This document shows, piece by piece, positions 53,752 to 63,406 of a stretch of 64,000 nucleotides of DNA. The notes below the pieces were generated by a model. That model was given only the letters and a program-made list of their open reading frames with translations, ran no database searches and was not told where the DNA came from. Source of the stretch: Gracilibacillus timonensis (GTDB lineage Bacteria > Bacillota > Bacilli > Bacillales > Amphibacillaceae). The stretch spans positions 1,863,346-1,927,345 of the forward strand of contig NZ_FLKH01000012.1 in the NCBI RefSeq assembly GCF_900086715.1. Direction: 5' to 3'. The first letter of the stretch is position 1, and each line of letters starts with the position of its first letter. The translations under genes and the position numbers were made by a program.

Positions 53752-54223
53752 GGTATTTCATAGAAAATAAATGAGTTTGGCCTTTACCAGATGTTAAGAC
53801 GATAGATTCTCTAATGAAGTATATGCGGGATAAACACAACACACACATAGAAGGTAGTAATCACAAACAAAAATTAAGAAATATAGGATGACTTGGGATG
53901 GCCTCAACATATAGGTCCGCAAAATTGGCCGAAATCCATTTTAGAATGCTACAAGGATAATTCACTCAAAAGTACGAAATAATGCCCGTTTCTCGTTTTT
54001 AAGCTAACCCTTATGACATTGCATAACGTCATAAGTATTTTTTCATACTTTAATCTCTCTCCTAGAGCAACCTCTATTGCACAACGCTAACACACTAAAA
54101 CGAAAATCTCAATCCACTTTGAAATATTATTTCATTCATTTAACCTGTTATAAAACATAACAAACCTAATGACAGGTTTTTTTCTCTATTATAAAATATA
54201 AATTCAATAAAAATAAAATATTT
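53752..54223. other. Gene-free stretch with two orphan hairpins
   Basis: No gene. Two terminator-like hairpins: CTTATGAC/GTCATAAG at 54010-54035 followed by a T-rich stretch, and AACCTGT/ACAGGTT at 54142-54178 followed by seven T. They may be leftovers of genes lost between the two catabolic regions. Confidence 0.55.
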
Positions 54224-54253
54224 TTGAATTATTATTTTATTTTTTAATATAAT
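54224..54253 (+). promoter_or_regulatory. Sigma-A promoter of the truncated nagZ
   Basis: TTGAAT (54224-54229), 18-base spacer, TATAAT (54248-54253), about 50 bp ahead of the ATG at 54306. Confidence 0.6.
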
Positions 54254-54305
54254 ATGGTAATATGTGATTACAAGAATGCGTTTTCATTTTGGGGGAGGTG
54301 TTTAC

Positions 54306-54851
54306 ATGTCTAACAGGCAAAAAGAAATCGGCAGGCTAATGATTGTCGGATTTCATGGAACCGAGGTTTCGGAGGATATCAAATATTTGATTCATCATTA
54401 TCGTGTAGCCGGTATTATATTGTTCAGTCGCAATATTCAGCATACACAGCAACTCAGAGATCTCACCAGCACGTTACAGGAAGAGGCTCGAATTGCAGGA
54501 TATCAGAGACCGCTGTTAATTTGCTTAGACCAAGAGAATGGCATTGTTCGGAGATTAGGAGAGGGGGCGACCATTTTTCCTGGGGCAATGGCGATTGCGG
54601 CAACAGAACAACCAGAGGCTGCCTGTCGGGTTTATTATGCTACGGGTGAGGAGCTACGGGCGCTGAGGATTAATTGGAATCTTGCTCCTGTATTGGATAT
54701 TAATAATAACCCGCAAAATCCAGTGATAGGCGTTCGGTCTTTTGGCGAATCAGCGGAACAAGTGGCTCTTTTTGGGGAGCAAGCCATGAAAGGTTTGCAG
54801 CAAGCGGGTGTGATTACCACACTGAAACATTTTCCGGGGCAAAGATTTTAG
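54306..54851 (+). pseudogene. nagZ: Truncated NagZ-type GH3 beta-N-acetylglucosaminidase
   Basis: The first 181 residues of a NagZ-type GH3: KEIGRLMIVGFHGTEVSEDI, GIILFSRNIQ, LDQENGIVRRLGEGATIFPG, WNLAPVLDIN, and the conserved TTLKHFPG. The family's next residues are HGDT; here the frame ends GQRF, so the gene is cut right after KHFPG and lacks the Asp/His catalytic loop, nucleophile and C-terminal domain (full NagZ of Bacilli is about 500-640 aa). The start is intact (GGGGGAGGTG, ATG). No remaining part was found downstream. It would be inactive. Its neighbours are peptidoglycan-recycling genes. Confidence 0.85.
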
Positions 54852-55324
54852 TTGAAAGTTATATTTAGTAAAAACAGACAGCATGAACTATTCGTGAAGA
54901 ATTATGTAAGTAATATCGTTTGCAAACTATTACCTCCCCCTATAATTTACAGCTGCTTGTAATTGTACTACAGGATTACTATATTCCTTTCATAAAAGCA
55001 AAGTTTCTACTGTATAGAAACACAGGAAATTTCATAGTTTTAGTCTTTATCTTTAATAGACGGAATAATTGAAATTTAATTTTAAAAAAATAAAAAAATA
55101 TTAATTTAATGTTTCATTAATTAAAAAAATGTGTTAGGATATAGCTAAGTTTATGAGTAAGCGCTAACAATGATCAAGGAGTAAACATAGTCTCGAACGT
55201 TAGTTTAGATAACCATAAACTAAATTTTAAAAGACAGCATTGTGATCAATTGATTATGAATAGAAAAATAATCATGTAATAGCGAGCTGTTCTTTTATAC
55301 AAATTACAAAGGAGATGGTGAGAA
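54852..55324. other. AT-rich gap ahead of the PIG-L gene
   Basis: Non-coding. It holds a candidate cre (55155-55169) and probably the promoter of the PIG-L/importer operon. The first part marks the deletion or recombination joint that removed the rest of nagZ. Confidence 0.5.
55155..55169. promoter_or_regulatory. Candidate cre upstream of the recycling operon
   Basis: GAGTAAGCGCTAACA fits WTGNAANCGNWNNCW at 13 of 15 positions, with the core AAGCGCTAAC intact. Confidence 0.45.
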
Positions 55325-56038
55325 GTGGACAATAAAAAACACTTGGTAGTTGTAGGAGCTCATTGTGGTGATGGGGAAATTCAGGCAGGTGCGATTGCAA
55401 ATAAATATGCAAAGGCAGGATGGGAAGTAACTTTTTTACATTTAACAGCAGGTGAAAAGGGTAATCCTCCACATATTTCTGTAGAAGATTATCGTGAACA
55501 AAAAATCAGGGAAGCAGAAAAAGTAGCTGAAATTTTAGGTGGTAAAAGTATTACTTTAGATTATAAAGACGCAGAATTATCATTCAGTGAGGAACTAATA
55601 AGTCATATTGCAACCTTAATGCGTGAATTAAGACCTACAATTGTCATTACACATTGGGAAAATAGTATACATTCAGATCATGCACTATGTCCGAGGTTAA
55701 TACAAGCGGCCCAATTAAAAGCTGGGTTAGCAGGGTTTGATCTATCTGGATTAAAACCACATTACTATCCATATTTACATAGCGAAAATTGGGAAGACAT
55801 GGAAGGTTATGTACCAGATATTTTTGTAGATGTGTCAGATGAATTTGAAACATATTTAAAAGCTTTGTCCCAATATTGGTTTATCATGAACTCCAGTTCT
55901 TTTAGATATTATGATTATTATAGTGCGCTGGGTACCGTTAGGGGTTGCGTGGCTCGAGTTAAATATGCTCAGACTTTAAAAACACCCACAGGAACGAATG
56001 TACATAAAGGTAATGGAATACCTGGGTATGACTTATAA
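55325..56038 (+). CDS. PIG-L family deacetylase-like protein
   Basis: A 237-aa protein of the GlcNAc-deacetylase-like fold. The metal-site motif reads GAHCGDGEIQAG where standard members have AHPDDxE; the second Asp (metal ligand) and the His are kept, the first (general base) is Gly. The later THWENSIHSDH and the C-terminal fold are typical. GTG start after GGAGATGGTGAG. It heads an operon with an oligosaccharide importer and NamZ, suggesting action on an amino-sugar or muropeptide-derived sugar. Activity is uncertain because of the substitution, though other members with AHxGDxE exist. Confidence 0.8.
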   Translation: MDNKKHLVVVGAHCGDGEIQAGAIANKYAKAGWEVTFLHLTAGEKGNPPHISVEDYREQKIREAEKVAEILGGKSITLDYKDAELSFSEELISHIATLMRELRPTIVITHWENSIHSDHALCPRLIQAAQLKAGLAGFDLSGLKPHYYPYLHSENWEDMEGYVPDIFVDVSDEFETYLKALSQYWFIMNSSSFRYYDYYSALGTVRGCVARVKYAQTLKTPTGTNVHKGNGIPGYDL

Positions 56039-56276
56039 TTACCTTTTTGTAAATACTTGTCGTATTACAAAAAAGTATGGGATTTCCAATATAATTTATG
56101 TAATGTGCTTATATATATGGTTTCTTGTTTAATCATTGTATTTTTATTAAATGATATTACTTTATTGGTAACTTTCTTTAAATCACATTTTTGTATTTTG
56201 ATAAAGTTCATTAAAGTTACTCACATTCTGAAAATTAATGTAGAGTTCACATGTGTAAGGAAAGGGGTTGAACTGA

Positions 56277-57215
56277 TTGGTGGAACAGAGTGTAAGCAGT
56301 AAAGCTCGAGAGAAAAAAAGATTTAATTGGCGTAAAATGAAAATAAATTGGCAACTTTATTTACTGCTCACTCCCGGGCTAATTTATTTTTTAATATTTA
56401 AGTACTATCCCATGTATGGTTTACAAATAGCTTTTAAAAACTTTAGAGCTATTGATGGAATCTTGGGAAGTGAATGGATAGGGTTTGAACACTTTGTGCG
56501 GTTCTTTAACTCGTTCCAATTTTGGGATTTAATCAAAAATACACTAGGAATAAACTTATATGCACTAGCTTTATTTCCAATTTCAATAATTGTTGCTTTA
56601 TCTTTGAATGAGTTACGAGATGGAAAATTCAAGAAGACGGCTCAAACTATTACATATGCCCCTCACTTCATATCAGTAGTAGTTTTCGCAGGTATGATTA
56701 TAGCTTTTTTAGATCCTTCTACAGGCGTGATAAATAATTTTATTCAATTACTAGGTTTTGAACCTATAAGTTTCATGACAGAACCTAGTTGGTTTAAATC
56801 CATTTTTGTTTGGTCTAATGAATGGCAAAACCTTGGTTGGGGGGCAATTATATATTTGGCGGCTTTAGCAGGGGTAGACCCTCAATTACATGAAGCTGCT
56901 AAAGTAGATGGAGCTTCAAGATTGCAACGTATTTGGCATATTAACATACCTAGCATAATGCCCACTATTATCATACTTTTAATACTAAATATGGGGAATA
57001 TGATGTCTATTGGTTTTGAAAAAGTGTTGCTTTTGCAAAATGCGTTGAATTTAGAATCTTCCCAGATAATTCAAACTTATGTTTATGAAACCGGATTGTT
57101 ACATGCGCAATATAGTTATTCTACTGCAGTGGGATTATTTAATGCCATTATTAATTTTATGATTCTTATTTTCTTTAATAAGATGGCTAGAAGAACAGGA
57201 ACAAGCTTATGGTAA
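56277..57215 (+). CDS. Carbohydrate ABC transporter permease, LplB type (second system)
   Basis: A 312-aa membrane protein with six hydrophobic segments, starting QLYLLLTPGLIYFLIFKYYPMYG, and an EAA loop LHEAAKVDGASRLQRIWHINIPS. TTG start (or GTG at 56280) after AAGGGG. It is similar in type to the permease at 45949 but clearly a separate paralogue. It pairs with the YtcP-type permease 16 bp downstream. Confidence 0.92.
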   Translation: MVEQSVSSKAREKKRFNWRKMKINWQLYLLLTPGLIYFLIFKYYPMYGLQIAFKNFRAIDGILGSEWIGFEHFVRFFNSFQFWDLIKNTLGINLYALALFPISIIVALSLNELRDGKFKKTAQTITYAPHFISVVVFAGMIIAFLDPSTGVINNFIQLLGFEPISFMTEPSWFKSIFVWSNEWQNLGWGAIIYLAALAGVDPQLHEAAKVDGASRLQRIWHINIPSIMPTIIILLILNMGNMMSIGFEKVLLLQNALNLESSQIIQTYVYETGLLHAQYSYSTAVGLFNAIINFMILIFFNKMARRTGTSLW

Positions 57216-57231
57216 GCAGGGGGAATTCACA

Positions 57232-58128
57232 ATGGCAATAAAACAATCAAAAACAGACAAAGTATTTGATGTCTGTAATAAATTTTTAGTTTGGTTTTTT
57301 ATACTATTAATTTCTTATCCGTTGATTTATATTATCAGCGCTTCCATTAGTGACCCCCAGTTTGTAAATTCGGGACAAATGTGGCTTTTCCCTAGGGGTA
57401 TTACATTCGAAGGGTTTGGAAGGGTGTTTCAAAATAGTGAAATATGGTTAGGTTATCGTAATACAATATTTTATACGCTTTTTGGTACTTTTATTAATTT
57501 AGCGATAACACTGCCAATGGCATATGCGCTTTCTAGACAAGAATTAATTGGAAAGAAGATAATCATGGCTTTATTAGTATTCACAATGTTTTTTGAAGGG
57601 GGGTTAATTCCAACTTATTTATTGGTACGTGATTTAGGGTTTGTTGATACTATTTGGGCAATGGTACTTCCTAATGCTGCAGTTATGTGGAATATAATTG
57701 TTACCATGACTTTCTTTAAAGCGACCATACCTAGAGGTTTAGAGGAAGCTGCTGAGATGGATGGTGCCTCTCAAATAAGAACATTTTTCCAAATAGTAAT
57801 ACCTTTATCAGCTCCTATTATAGCGGTTATGGCATTGTTTTATGGTGTGAGTCATTGGAATCAATATTTCAATGCAATGATCTATTTACAGGATAAAAGT
57901 TTGTTTCCATTACAACTCTTTTTAAGAGAAATATTAGTACAACAGCAGTTAACTACGGAATTAATGCAACAATCAGGTTCTGCTGAAGCTTTGAGTGAGC
58001 ATTCAAGAATAGCTGATATTGTTAAATATGCAGTAATGATTGTCTCAGCAGCTCCGTTACTAATTGTTTATCCATTTTTACAAAGATTCTTTTTGAAAGG
58101 AGTAATGATTGGATCCTTGAAGGAATAG
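57232..58128 (+). CDS. Carbohydrate ABC transporter permease, YtcP/LplC type (second system)
   Basis: A 298-aa permease with six membrane segments, an EAA loop (LEEAAEMDGASQIRTFFQIVIPL) and the ending VYPFLQRFFLKGVMIGSLKE. GGGGGAATTCAC precedes the ATG. It forms the channel with the product upstream. Confidence 0.93.
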   Translation: MAIKQSKTDKVFDVCNKFLVWFFILLISYPLIYIISASISDPQFVNSGQMWLFPRGITFEGFGRVFQNSEIWLGYRNTIFYTLFGTFINLAITLPMAYALSRQELIGKKIIMALLVFTMFFEGGLIPTYLLVRDLGFVDTIWAMVLPNAAVMWNIIVTMTFFKATIPRGLEEAAEMDGASQIRTFFQIVIPLSAPIIAVMALFYGVSHWNQYFNAMIYLQDKSLFPLQLFLREILVQQQLTTELMQQSGSAEALSEHSRIADIVKYAVMIVSAAPLLIVYPFLQRFFLKGVMIGSLKE

Positions 58129-58184
58129 AAAGATAGGTGCTCAACTGTTTATAATTAAAACTTTAAAAAGGGGATTATAATAAA

Positions 58185-59759
58185 ATGAAAAATAAATTAT
58201 TAATCTTTTCGTTATTTATATTATTCATTTTAATGGTTGGTTGTTCAAATGATGAAGAGGCAGGAGATGAGTCAAATGAGCCAGCTGATAATTTTAATAC
58301 CGAAGGGTTCCCTGTTGTAGATGAACCAATTACTTTAGAAATTATGGGTAAACGTTCTGCAATACAGCCGGAATGGAGTGAGATGGGATTCTTTCATGAA
58401 ATAGAGGATTTAATGAATATAAGTTTTGAGTATAAAACATCCACGGGAGATGACTTTGAACAAAATAAACAACTTTCTTTCGCTAGTTTGGATTTACCAG
58501 ATGTATATTATGGAGCGGAATTGACAGCTGGTGAAGAAGTAGATTATGGCTCACAAGGATTATTGATTCCTTTAGAGGGATTGATTGAAGATTATGCACC
58601 AAATTTAAAGAAATTATTAGATGAAAACCCTGATTTACGTGCTTCTATCACGACACCGGATGGCCATATATATGCTTTACCTGGAATTGACCAATCCCCG
58701 ACCTCAAAAACACCAATTTTATGGATGAATGGACCTTGGTTAGAAACGCTAGAAATGGATAAACCAGCTACTATGGAAGATTTTTATGAAATGTTAAAAG
58801 CTTTTAAAGAAGAAGATCCGGGTAACGTAGGTGAGGTAATACCAATAACTGCAACTGATTTAGAAGAGTTAAGACAAGGTCTTTTTGCTAATTTTGGAAT
58901 TGTCCAAGAAGAGGGAATTTTCGAAGAGAATGAAACAGTAGATTATGCTTGGGTACAAGATGAATACAAAGAATATTTGCAATTTGTTAACAAACTATAT
59001 GAAGAGCAATTACTAGATAATGAAATAGTATCTCATACATGGGAACAATTTGTTGCTAAAGGGGAGCGTACCGGTATTTTTACAACTTGGCCAATTGTTA
59101 TGGTAGGCTTTGAAGATCCGCAAGAAGCATTAAACTATCCGATCTTACCACCAATGACTAGTTCTACCAATGATGAAAAATTAACTATTAGTAATAGTGA
59201 AATATATCGAGGAAGAGTCGCCATAACCTCGGAAAATGAATATCCTGAAGCAACCATGCGTTGGATAGATTACCTGTATTCTGAAGATGGAACATATTTA
59301 TCTAGACTAGGAATAGAAGGAGAGACTTATGAATGGAACGATGATGACCAATGGGTATTATTATCTGAAAGCGGTTTAAGTACAACGGAAACCAACGCTA
59401 AACATGCTCCAGGAGTAGGAACGTTAGTACCGATGAACTTAACTGAAGAATTTTATGAAAAAGAAGGAGGTAACCCAGCCATTTTAGAAATTTATGATTG
59501 GGCAAACGAAGAATTAGTCCCTTATGCAGAAACTCCTTATCCACAAGTATATTTAACTATTGATGAACAGCAGAGAGTTAATGCATTAAAAACAGAAATT
59601 GATAGTTACGTAGAGCAAATGGAGGCAAAATTCATTACAGGTTCAGAGTCAATTGAGGGAGCATGGGATCAGTACGTGGAGACGCTTAATAGTCTTGGTA
59701 TAGAGGAACTGGTTGAAATACATCAAGCTGCCTATGATCGTTGGGCTGAAGTGCAATGA
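58185..59759 (+). CDS. Substrate-binding lipoprotein (LplA type, second system)
   Basis: A 524-aa binding protein. The signal peptide ends LMVGC with Cys20; an acidic linker follows (NDEEAGDESNEPAD), then the binding core with DLPDVYYGAELTAGEE and TMEDFYEMLKAFKEEDPG. AAAGGGG lies upstream of the ATG. Context (NamZ, MurR, PIG-L, nagZ) suggests the ligand is a peptidoglycan-derived sugar, which would be unlike the PTS uptake used in B. subtilis; this is inference. Confidence 0.9.
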   Translation: MKNKLLIFSLFILFILMVGCSNDEEAGDESNEPADNFNTEGFPVVDEPITLEIMGKRSAIQPEWSEMGFFHEIEDLMNISFEYKTSTGDDFEQNKQLSFASLDLPDVYYGAELTAGEEVDYGSQGLLIPLEGLIEDYAPNLKKLLDENPDLRASITTPDGHIYALPGIDQSPTSKTPILWMNGPWLETLEMDKPATMEDFYEMLKAFKEEDPGNVGEVIPITATDLEELRQGLFANFGIVQEEGIFEENETVDYAWVQDEYKEYLQFVNKLYEEQLLDNEIVSHTWEQFVAKGERTGIFTTWPIVMVGFEDPQEALNYPILPPMTSSTNDEKLTISNSEIYRGRVAITSENEYPEATMRWIDYLYSEDGTYLSRLGIEGETYEWNDDDQWVLLSESGLSTTETNAKHAPGVGTLVPMNLTEEFYEKEGGNPAILEIYDWANEELVPYAETPYPQVYLTIDEQQRVNALKTEIDSYVEQMEAKFITGSESIEGAWDQYVETLNSLGIEELVEIHQAAYDRWAEVQ

Positions 59760-59848
59760 TTGGTAGGTAAACTAAAAGAATATCAAAAAACTACTTATCA
59801 GTGATCAGAATTATCACAAAAGATTGATCCTAAAATAAAAACATTGCG

Positions 59849-59905
59849 GGCTACCTTGATTTATCAGAAAAGACTGTAATAACAAGCTTGCTCAGCAAGG
59901 TAGCC
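59849..59905 (+). terminator. Terminator after the second importer operon
   Basis: GGCTACCTTG (59849-59858) pairs with CAAGGTAGCC (59896-59905). Overlapping it, AAAAGACT can pair with AGTCTTTTTT further down. The rest of the gap to 60136 holds no gene. Confidence 0.7.
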
Positions 59906-60136
59906 AAAGTGTATTAGAGTCTTTTTTCTTTTGTTGAAGTTGGAAATGAGGTTAGCTTTCTCGTTATCTAGCCTAACTATCCTAAGTCAATATTTACAAT
60001 TATGTTGTGTCAAGGTGCTGCTAGGTGAGATTTTATAGAATTTCAAGAAAGTTTTATACAATTTGCTAAGCAGAGAAATACCTTGGTTATCAATGAAAGT
60101 ATTTATTAAAAATCGAGTAAAAGCGAGTGATGTGGT

Positions 60137-61282
60137 TTGAAAATAGGTTTAGATTTTTTTATTGAGGAACAATTTAAAGAATTTAAGGGGCAACGTATAG
60201 GATTATTAACTAATATTACAGGTGTTAATCAACAGTTGATTCCAGCCATTGATTTATTGTATAAACATCCTTCAATAAACCTAACAACATTATACTCACC
60301 GGAACATGGTATACGTGGGGAGGCAAAGGAAGGTGAACAAGTAAGTTCAAGTACTGATCCTTATACAGGCCTACCGGTATATAGTTTGTATGGCGAAAAA
60401 AAAGAACCGACAAAAGAAATGATGGATCCTGTTGATGTGGTAGTATTCGATTTGCAGGATATTGGTTCTCGTTATTATACATTTATTTATACCATGGCAT
60501 ATATGATGAAAGCCTGTGAAAAATTCAATAAACATTTTGTAGTGTTAGATCGGCCTAATCCGATTTCAGGTAAGATAGAAGGTAATATCGTGGAAACAGA
60601 TGTAAGATCTTTTGTAGGGTTACTCCCTATTCCAAATCGACACGGTATGACAGTAGGTGAACTTGCCCAATTGTTTAAATGTGAATTCGGATATAATTGT
60701 TTACTTACAGTAGTACCTATGCAAGGATGGGATAGAGAAAAATATTTTGATGAATTGAACTTGATTTGGGTCTCACCATCTCCTAATACTACTAATATTG
60801 ATATGTGTACTCTTTATGCGGGAACTTGTTTAATCGAAGGTACTAATTTATCAGAAGGAAGAGGAACAACTCGACCATTTGAAATAGTAGGTGCACCTTT
60901 TATAAATGGTCAGTTATTAGCGAAAAAGTTTAATGAAAAGAAGAATCCGGGTATATTAGCACGACCTACTACATTTGCACCTTTTTATCAAAAATATGAA
61001 AATGAAAAATGTGAAGGTATACATTTACATATTAAGGATCGAAAGGTTCTTAACTCTGTACAAGTGGGACTAAGTCTAATTGAGACTGTGGCGGAGATAT
61101 ATCCAAACCACTTTTATTTTAAGAGAAATGACCAAGGTAAATATTTTTTTGATCTGTTAGCTGGTACTAAACAATTAAGAGCGTTAATTCTGAAAGGTGA
61201 AACAGAGGTTTTTTTAAGATCTTGCAATGGAATACTGCAAAAATTTCAAAAACTAAAAGAGCCGTACTTATTATATAAATAA
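60137..61282 (+). CDS. namZ: Exo-beta-N-acetylmuramidase NamZ (DUF1343)
   Basis: A 381-aa protein of the DUF1343/NamZ family: GQRIGLLTNITGVN, TLYSPEHGIRGEAKEGE, VYSLYGEKKEPTKEMM, VVFDLQDIGSRYYTFIYTM, LDRPNPISG, SEGRGTTRPFEIVGAPF. NamZ of B. subtilis removes terminal MurNAc from peptidoglycan fragments. No signal peptide is seen from the TTG at 60137, so this version would be cytosolic and act on imported oligosaccharides. It lies next to GNAT and MurR-type genes, as in the B. subtilis MurNAc cluster. Confidence 0.92.
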   Translation: MKIGLDFFIEEQFKEFKGQRIGLLTNITGVNQQLIPAIDLLYKHPSINLTTLYSPEHGIRGEAKEGEQVSSSTDPYTGLPVYSLYGEKKEPTKEMMDPVDVVVFDLQDIGSRYYTFIYTMAYMMKACEKFNKHFVVLDRPNPISGKIEGNIVETDVRSFVGLLPIPNRHGMTVGELAQLFKCEFGYNCLLTVVPMQGWDREKYFDELNLIWVSPSPNTTNIDMCTLYAGTCLIEGTNLSEGRGTTRPFEIVGAPFINGQLLAKKFNEKKNPGILARPTTFAPFYQKYENEKCEGIHLHIKDRKVLNSVQVGLSLIETVAEIYPNHFYFKRNDQGKYFFDLLAGTKQLRALILKGETEVFLRSCNGILQKFQKLKEPYLLYK

Positions 61283-61437
61283 ATTAATTTATGATTTAAA
61301 AAAGTAAACGGGAAACATAAGATCGAGATAAATATTTCTAAGAGTGTAGCAAAAAGGATAAATGTAGTAAAATAAAATTTTAATCCGTAGATAGTTTGAA
61401 GCAATACGCATTGCTGTCATTTAAGGGAGGAATTATA

Positions 61438-62385
61438 ATGATCAAATATAGATATTACAAACCTGGAGATGAGAAAGAGATTGTAAAGCTATGGAATAAA
61501 ACTCTTTGGAGAGATCCAATCACTTCAGAAAGATTTCGGAATCTCGTTTTACTTGATGTTAATTTTGATCCTAAAGGTCTGCGCTTAGCTTTTGATGATA
61601 CCAATTTAAAAGGGGTAGTATATGCCGTTAGAAGACTCACCCCCATGGCAGGTACAGAATTGGAACCTGATAATGGCTGGATACCTTTCTTTTTTGTTGA
61701 AAAAGTATACAGGAATCAAGACATAGGTACCACACTGCTTAATGAAGCTATAGATTTTCTGCGGAAAAATGGCAGAAAGAACGTGTTTTTTGCTTCATAT
61801 GCTCCTAATTATATTATGCCAGGTATAGACGAGGGAGCTTATCCTGCAGCATATAAATTTTTGGAATCTAAAGGCTTTAAAAAAATGTATTCACCTATTG
61901 CAATGGATAAACAATTAATTGATTTTAAATTATCAAATGAGATACAGGAGTTACTAAGTAAAAGAGAAGAGGAAGGTTATAGCTTTAAATTTGCAGAAGA
62001 TAAAGATTTATATGAAGTGATACAATTTGCTAATAATAAATTTAATCCTGACTGGGGGAGAGCTATACGTGAGGGAATTCTCCGTGGTCTTCCGTTAAAT
62101 CGAATTTTGATAGTTAAAAATAAGGATAAAGTAGTCGGTTTTTGCTTATATGGAGGCTACGAAGGTATACCTGAACGCTTTGGCCCATTCGGCATTGACC
62201 CAGATGAACAAGGTAAAAAATTAGGAAAGATTTTGCTGAATCTTTGTTTATATCAGATGAAAGCTGAGGGCCTCCATGGTGCATGGTTTTTATGGACTGG
62301 CGAAAAAACTACAGCTGGATATTTATATAAAAAAACAGGTTTTGAAATAAGTCGTACCTTTAGTGTGATGAAAAAAGATATTTAA
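61438..62385 (+). CDS. Two-domain GNAT acetyltransferase
   Basis: A 315-aa protein with two GNAT folds. The N-terminal one has a degenerate acetyl-CoA loop (FFFVEKVYRNQDIGTTLL, about 82-99); the C-terminal one has GPFGIDPDEQGKKLGKILL (about 246-264), a clear Q-x-x-G-x-G/A-type loop. ATG at 61438 follows GGGAGG. GNAT genes are part of the MurNAc-recycling cluster in Bacilli (YbbJ), where their role is unclear. It could acetylate an amino sugar derived from cell wall. Confidence 0.85.
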   Translation: MIKYRYYKPGDEKEIVKLWNKTLWRDPITSERFRNLVLLDVNFDPKGLRLAFDDTNLKGVVYAVRRLTPMAGTELEPDNGWIPFFFVEKVYRNQDIGTTLLNEAIDFLRKNGRKNVFFASYAPNYIMPGIDEGAYPAAYKFLESKGFKKMYSPIAMDKQLIDFKLSNEIQELLSKREEEGYSFKFAEDKDLYEVIQFANNKFNPDWGRAIREGILRGLPLNRILIVKNKDKVVGFCLYGGYEGIPERFGPFGIDPDEQGKKLGKILLNLCLYQMKAEGLHGAWFLWTGEKTTAGYLYKKTGFEISRTFSVMKKDI

Positions 62386-62408
62386 TTAATAGAAATGAGT
62401 TGATATTT

Positions 62409-63287
62409 ATGTCTGTCAACGGAGGACTTGTGATTTTAAAAGAAATGTTAGCTGCACTCCCGCCTTCTGAGAAAAGAATAGCTACTTATATTATTAATCA
62501 TCCAGATGAGGCTATTCAGCTAACAGCGATGGAACTCGGTAAGAGAAGTTCTACTAGCGGAGCTGCAGTAATTCGTCTATGTAAGTCCTTGAACTTAAAC
62601 GGATTTCAAGATTTAAAAATACGTATAGCAGGTGATCTACAAAAAGGGAATGTAGATGGGTATAGTGATATAGAACCTAAAGAAGAAACGAAGTCTATTA
62701 TAAATAAAATGACGAGTAATAGTATTGAAACGATGAAAGAAACTGCAGAGTTACTAAGCGAGATAGACATTGATAAAACTGTTTCAGCAATGCAAAAAGC
62801 TGAAAAGATCCATTTCTTTGGTGTTGGTGCTTCAAGCATTATAGCTCAAGATGCTCATCAAAAATTTCTTAGAATAAACAAAATAAGTACTGCATATACA
62901 GATTTGCATATGGCTGCTACTCAAGTAGCAAATGCGGGAAAAGAAGATGTTGTTGTGGGCATTTCCTTTTCAGGAAACACAATGGAGGTAGCTAAACTCC
63001 TTCAATTAGCGAAAAAAAACAATTCAACTACTATTAGCCTTACGAAATATGGTAATAACCAAGTCACGGCAATAGCTGATATTAATCTGTATACCTCAGC
63101 TACAACGGAGCCAACTTTTCGCAGTGCAGCAACATCTTCACGTTTAGCACAATTACAAGTGATAGATATTTTATTTATGTGTGTTGCGTCCTTACAATAT
63201 GATGATACGGTAAAACATCTAGAGGCAACAAGAAAAGCGATAAGTTTGTTAACAGAAAAAGGGAAAAGTTCACGAAAGAATTTGTAA
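62409..63287 (+). CDS. RpiR-family regulator, MurR-like
   Basis: A 292-aa regulator with an N-terminal helix-turn-helix (LPPSEKRIATYIINHPDEAI, then TSGAAVIRLCKSLNLNGFQDLK) and a C-terminal SIS sugar-phosphate domain (KIHFFGVGASSIIAQDAHQKFLRI, then VVVGISFSGNTMEVAKLLQLAKK). The ATG at 62409 is used; binding site is weak (AATGAG). MurR-type members sense MurNAc-6-phosphate and repress recycling genes; the position beside NamZ fits that role, though other SIS ligands are possible. Confidence 0.9.
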   Translation: MSVNGGLVILKEMLAALPPSEKRIATYIINHPDEAIQLTAMELGKRSSTSGAAVIRLCKSLNLNGFQDLKIRIAGDLQKGNVDGYSDIEPKEETKSIINKMTSNSIETMKETAELLSEIDIDKTVSAMQKAEKIHFFGVGASSIIAQDAHQKFLRINKISTAYTDLHMAATQVANAGKEDVVVGISFSGNTMEVAKLLQLAKKNNSTTISLTKYGNNQVTAIADINLYTSATTEPTFRSAATSSRLAQLQVIDILFMCVASLQYDDTVKHLEATRKAISLLTEKGKSSRKNL

Positions 63288-63406
63288 TTATATCTTATTT
63301 AAATTAAATGAATGAGAACTGATAAATAGCTGTTGTAAAGTAATACTATAATCTATAAATAGAATGTGAATAGCGGAACCGCATAATAACCGAAAGGATG
63401 TGGCAG

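Noticed and set aside
56057-56302. 81-aa hydrophobic ORF before the LplB permease gene
   Set aside because: No ribosome binding site, low-complexity AT-rich translation, and it overlaps the permease start; probably chance.
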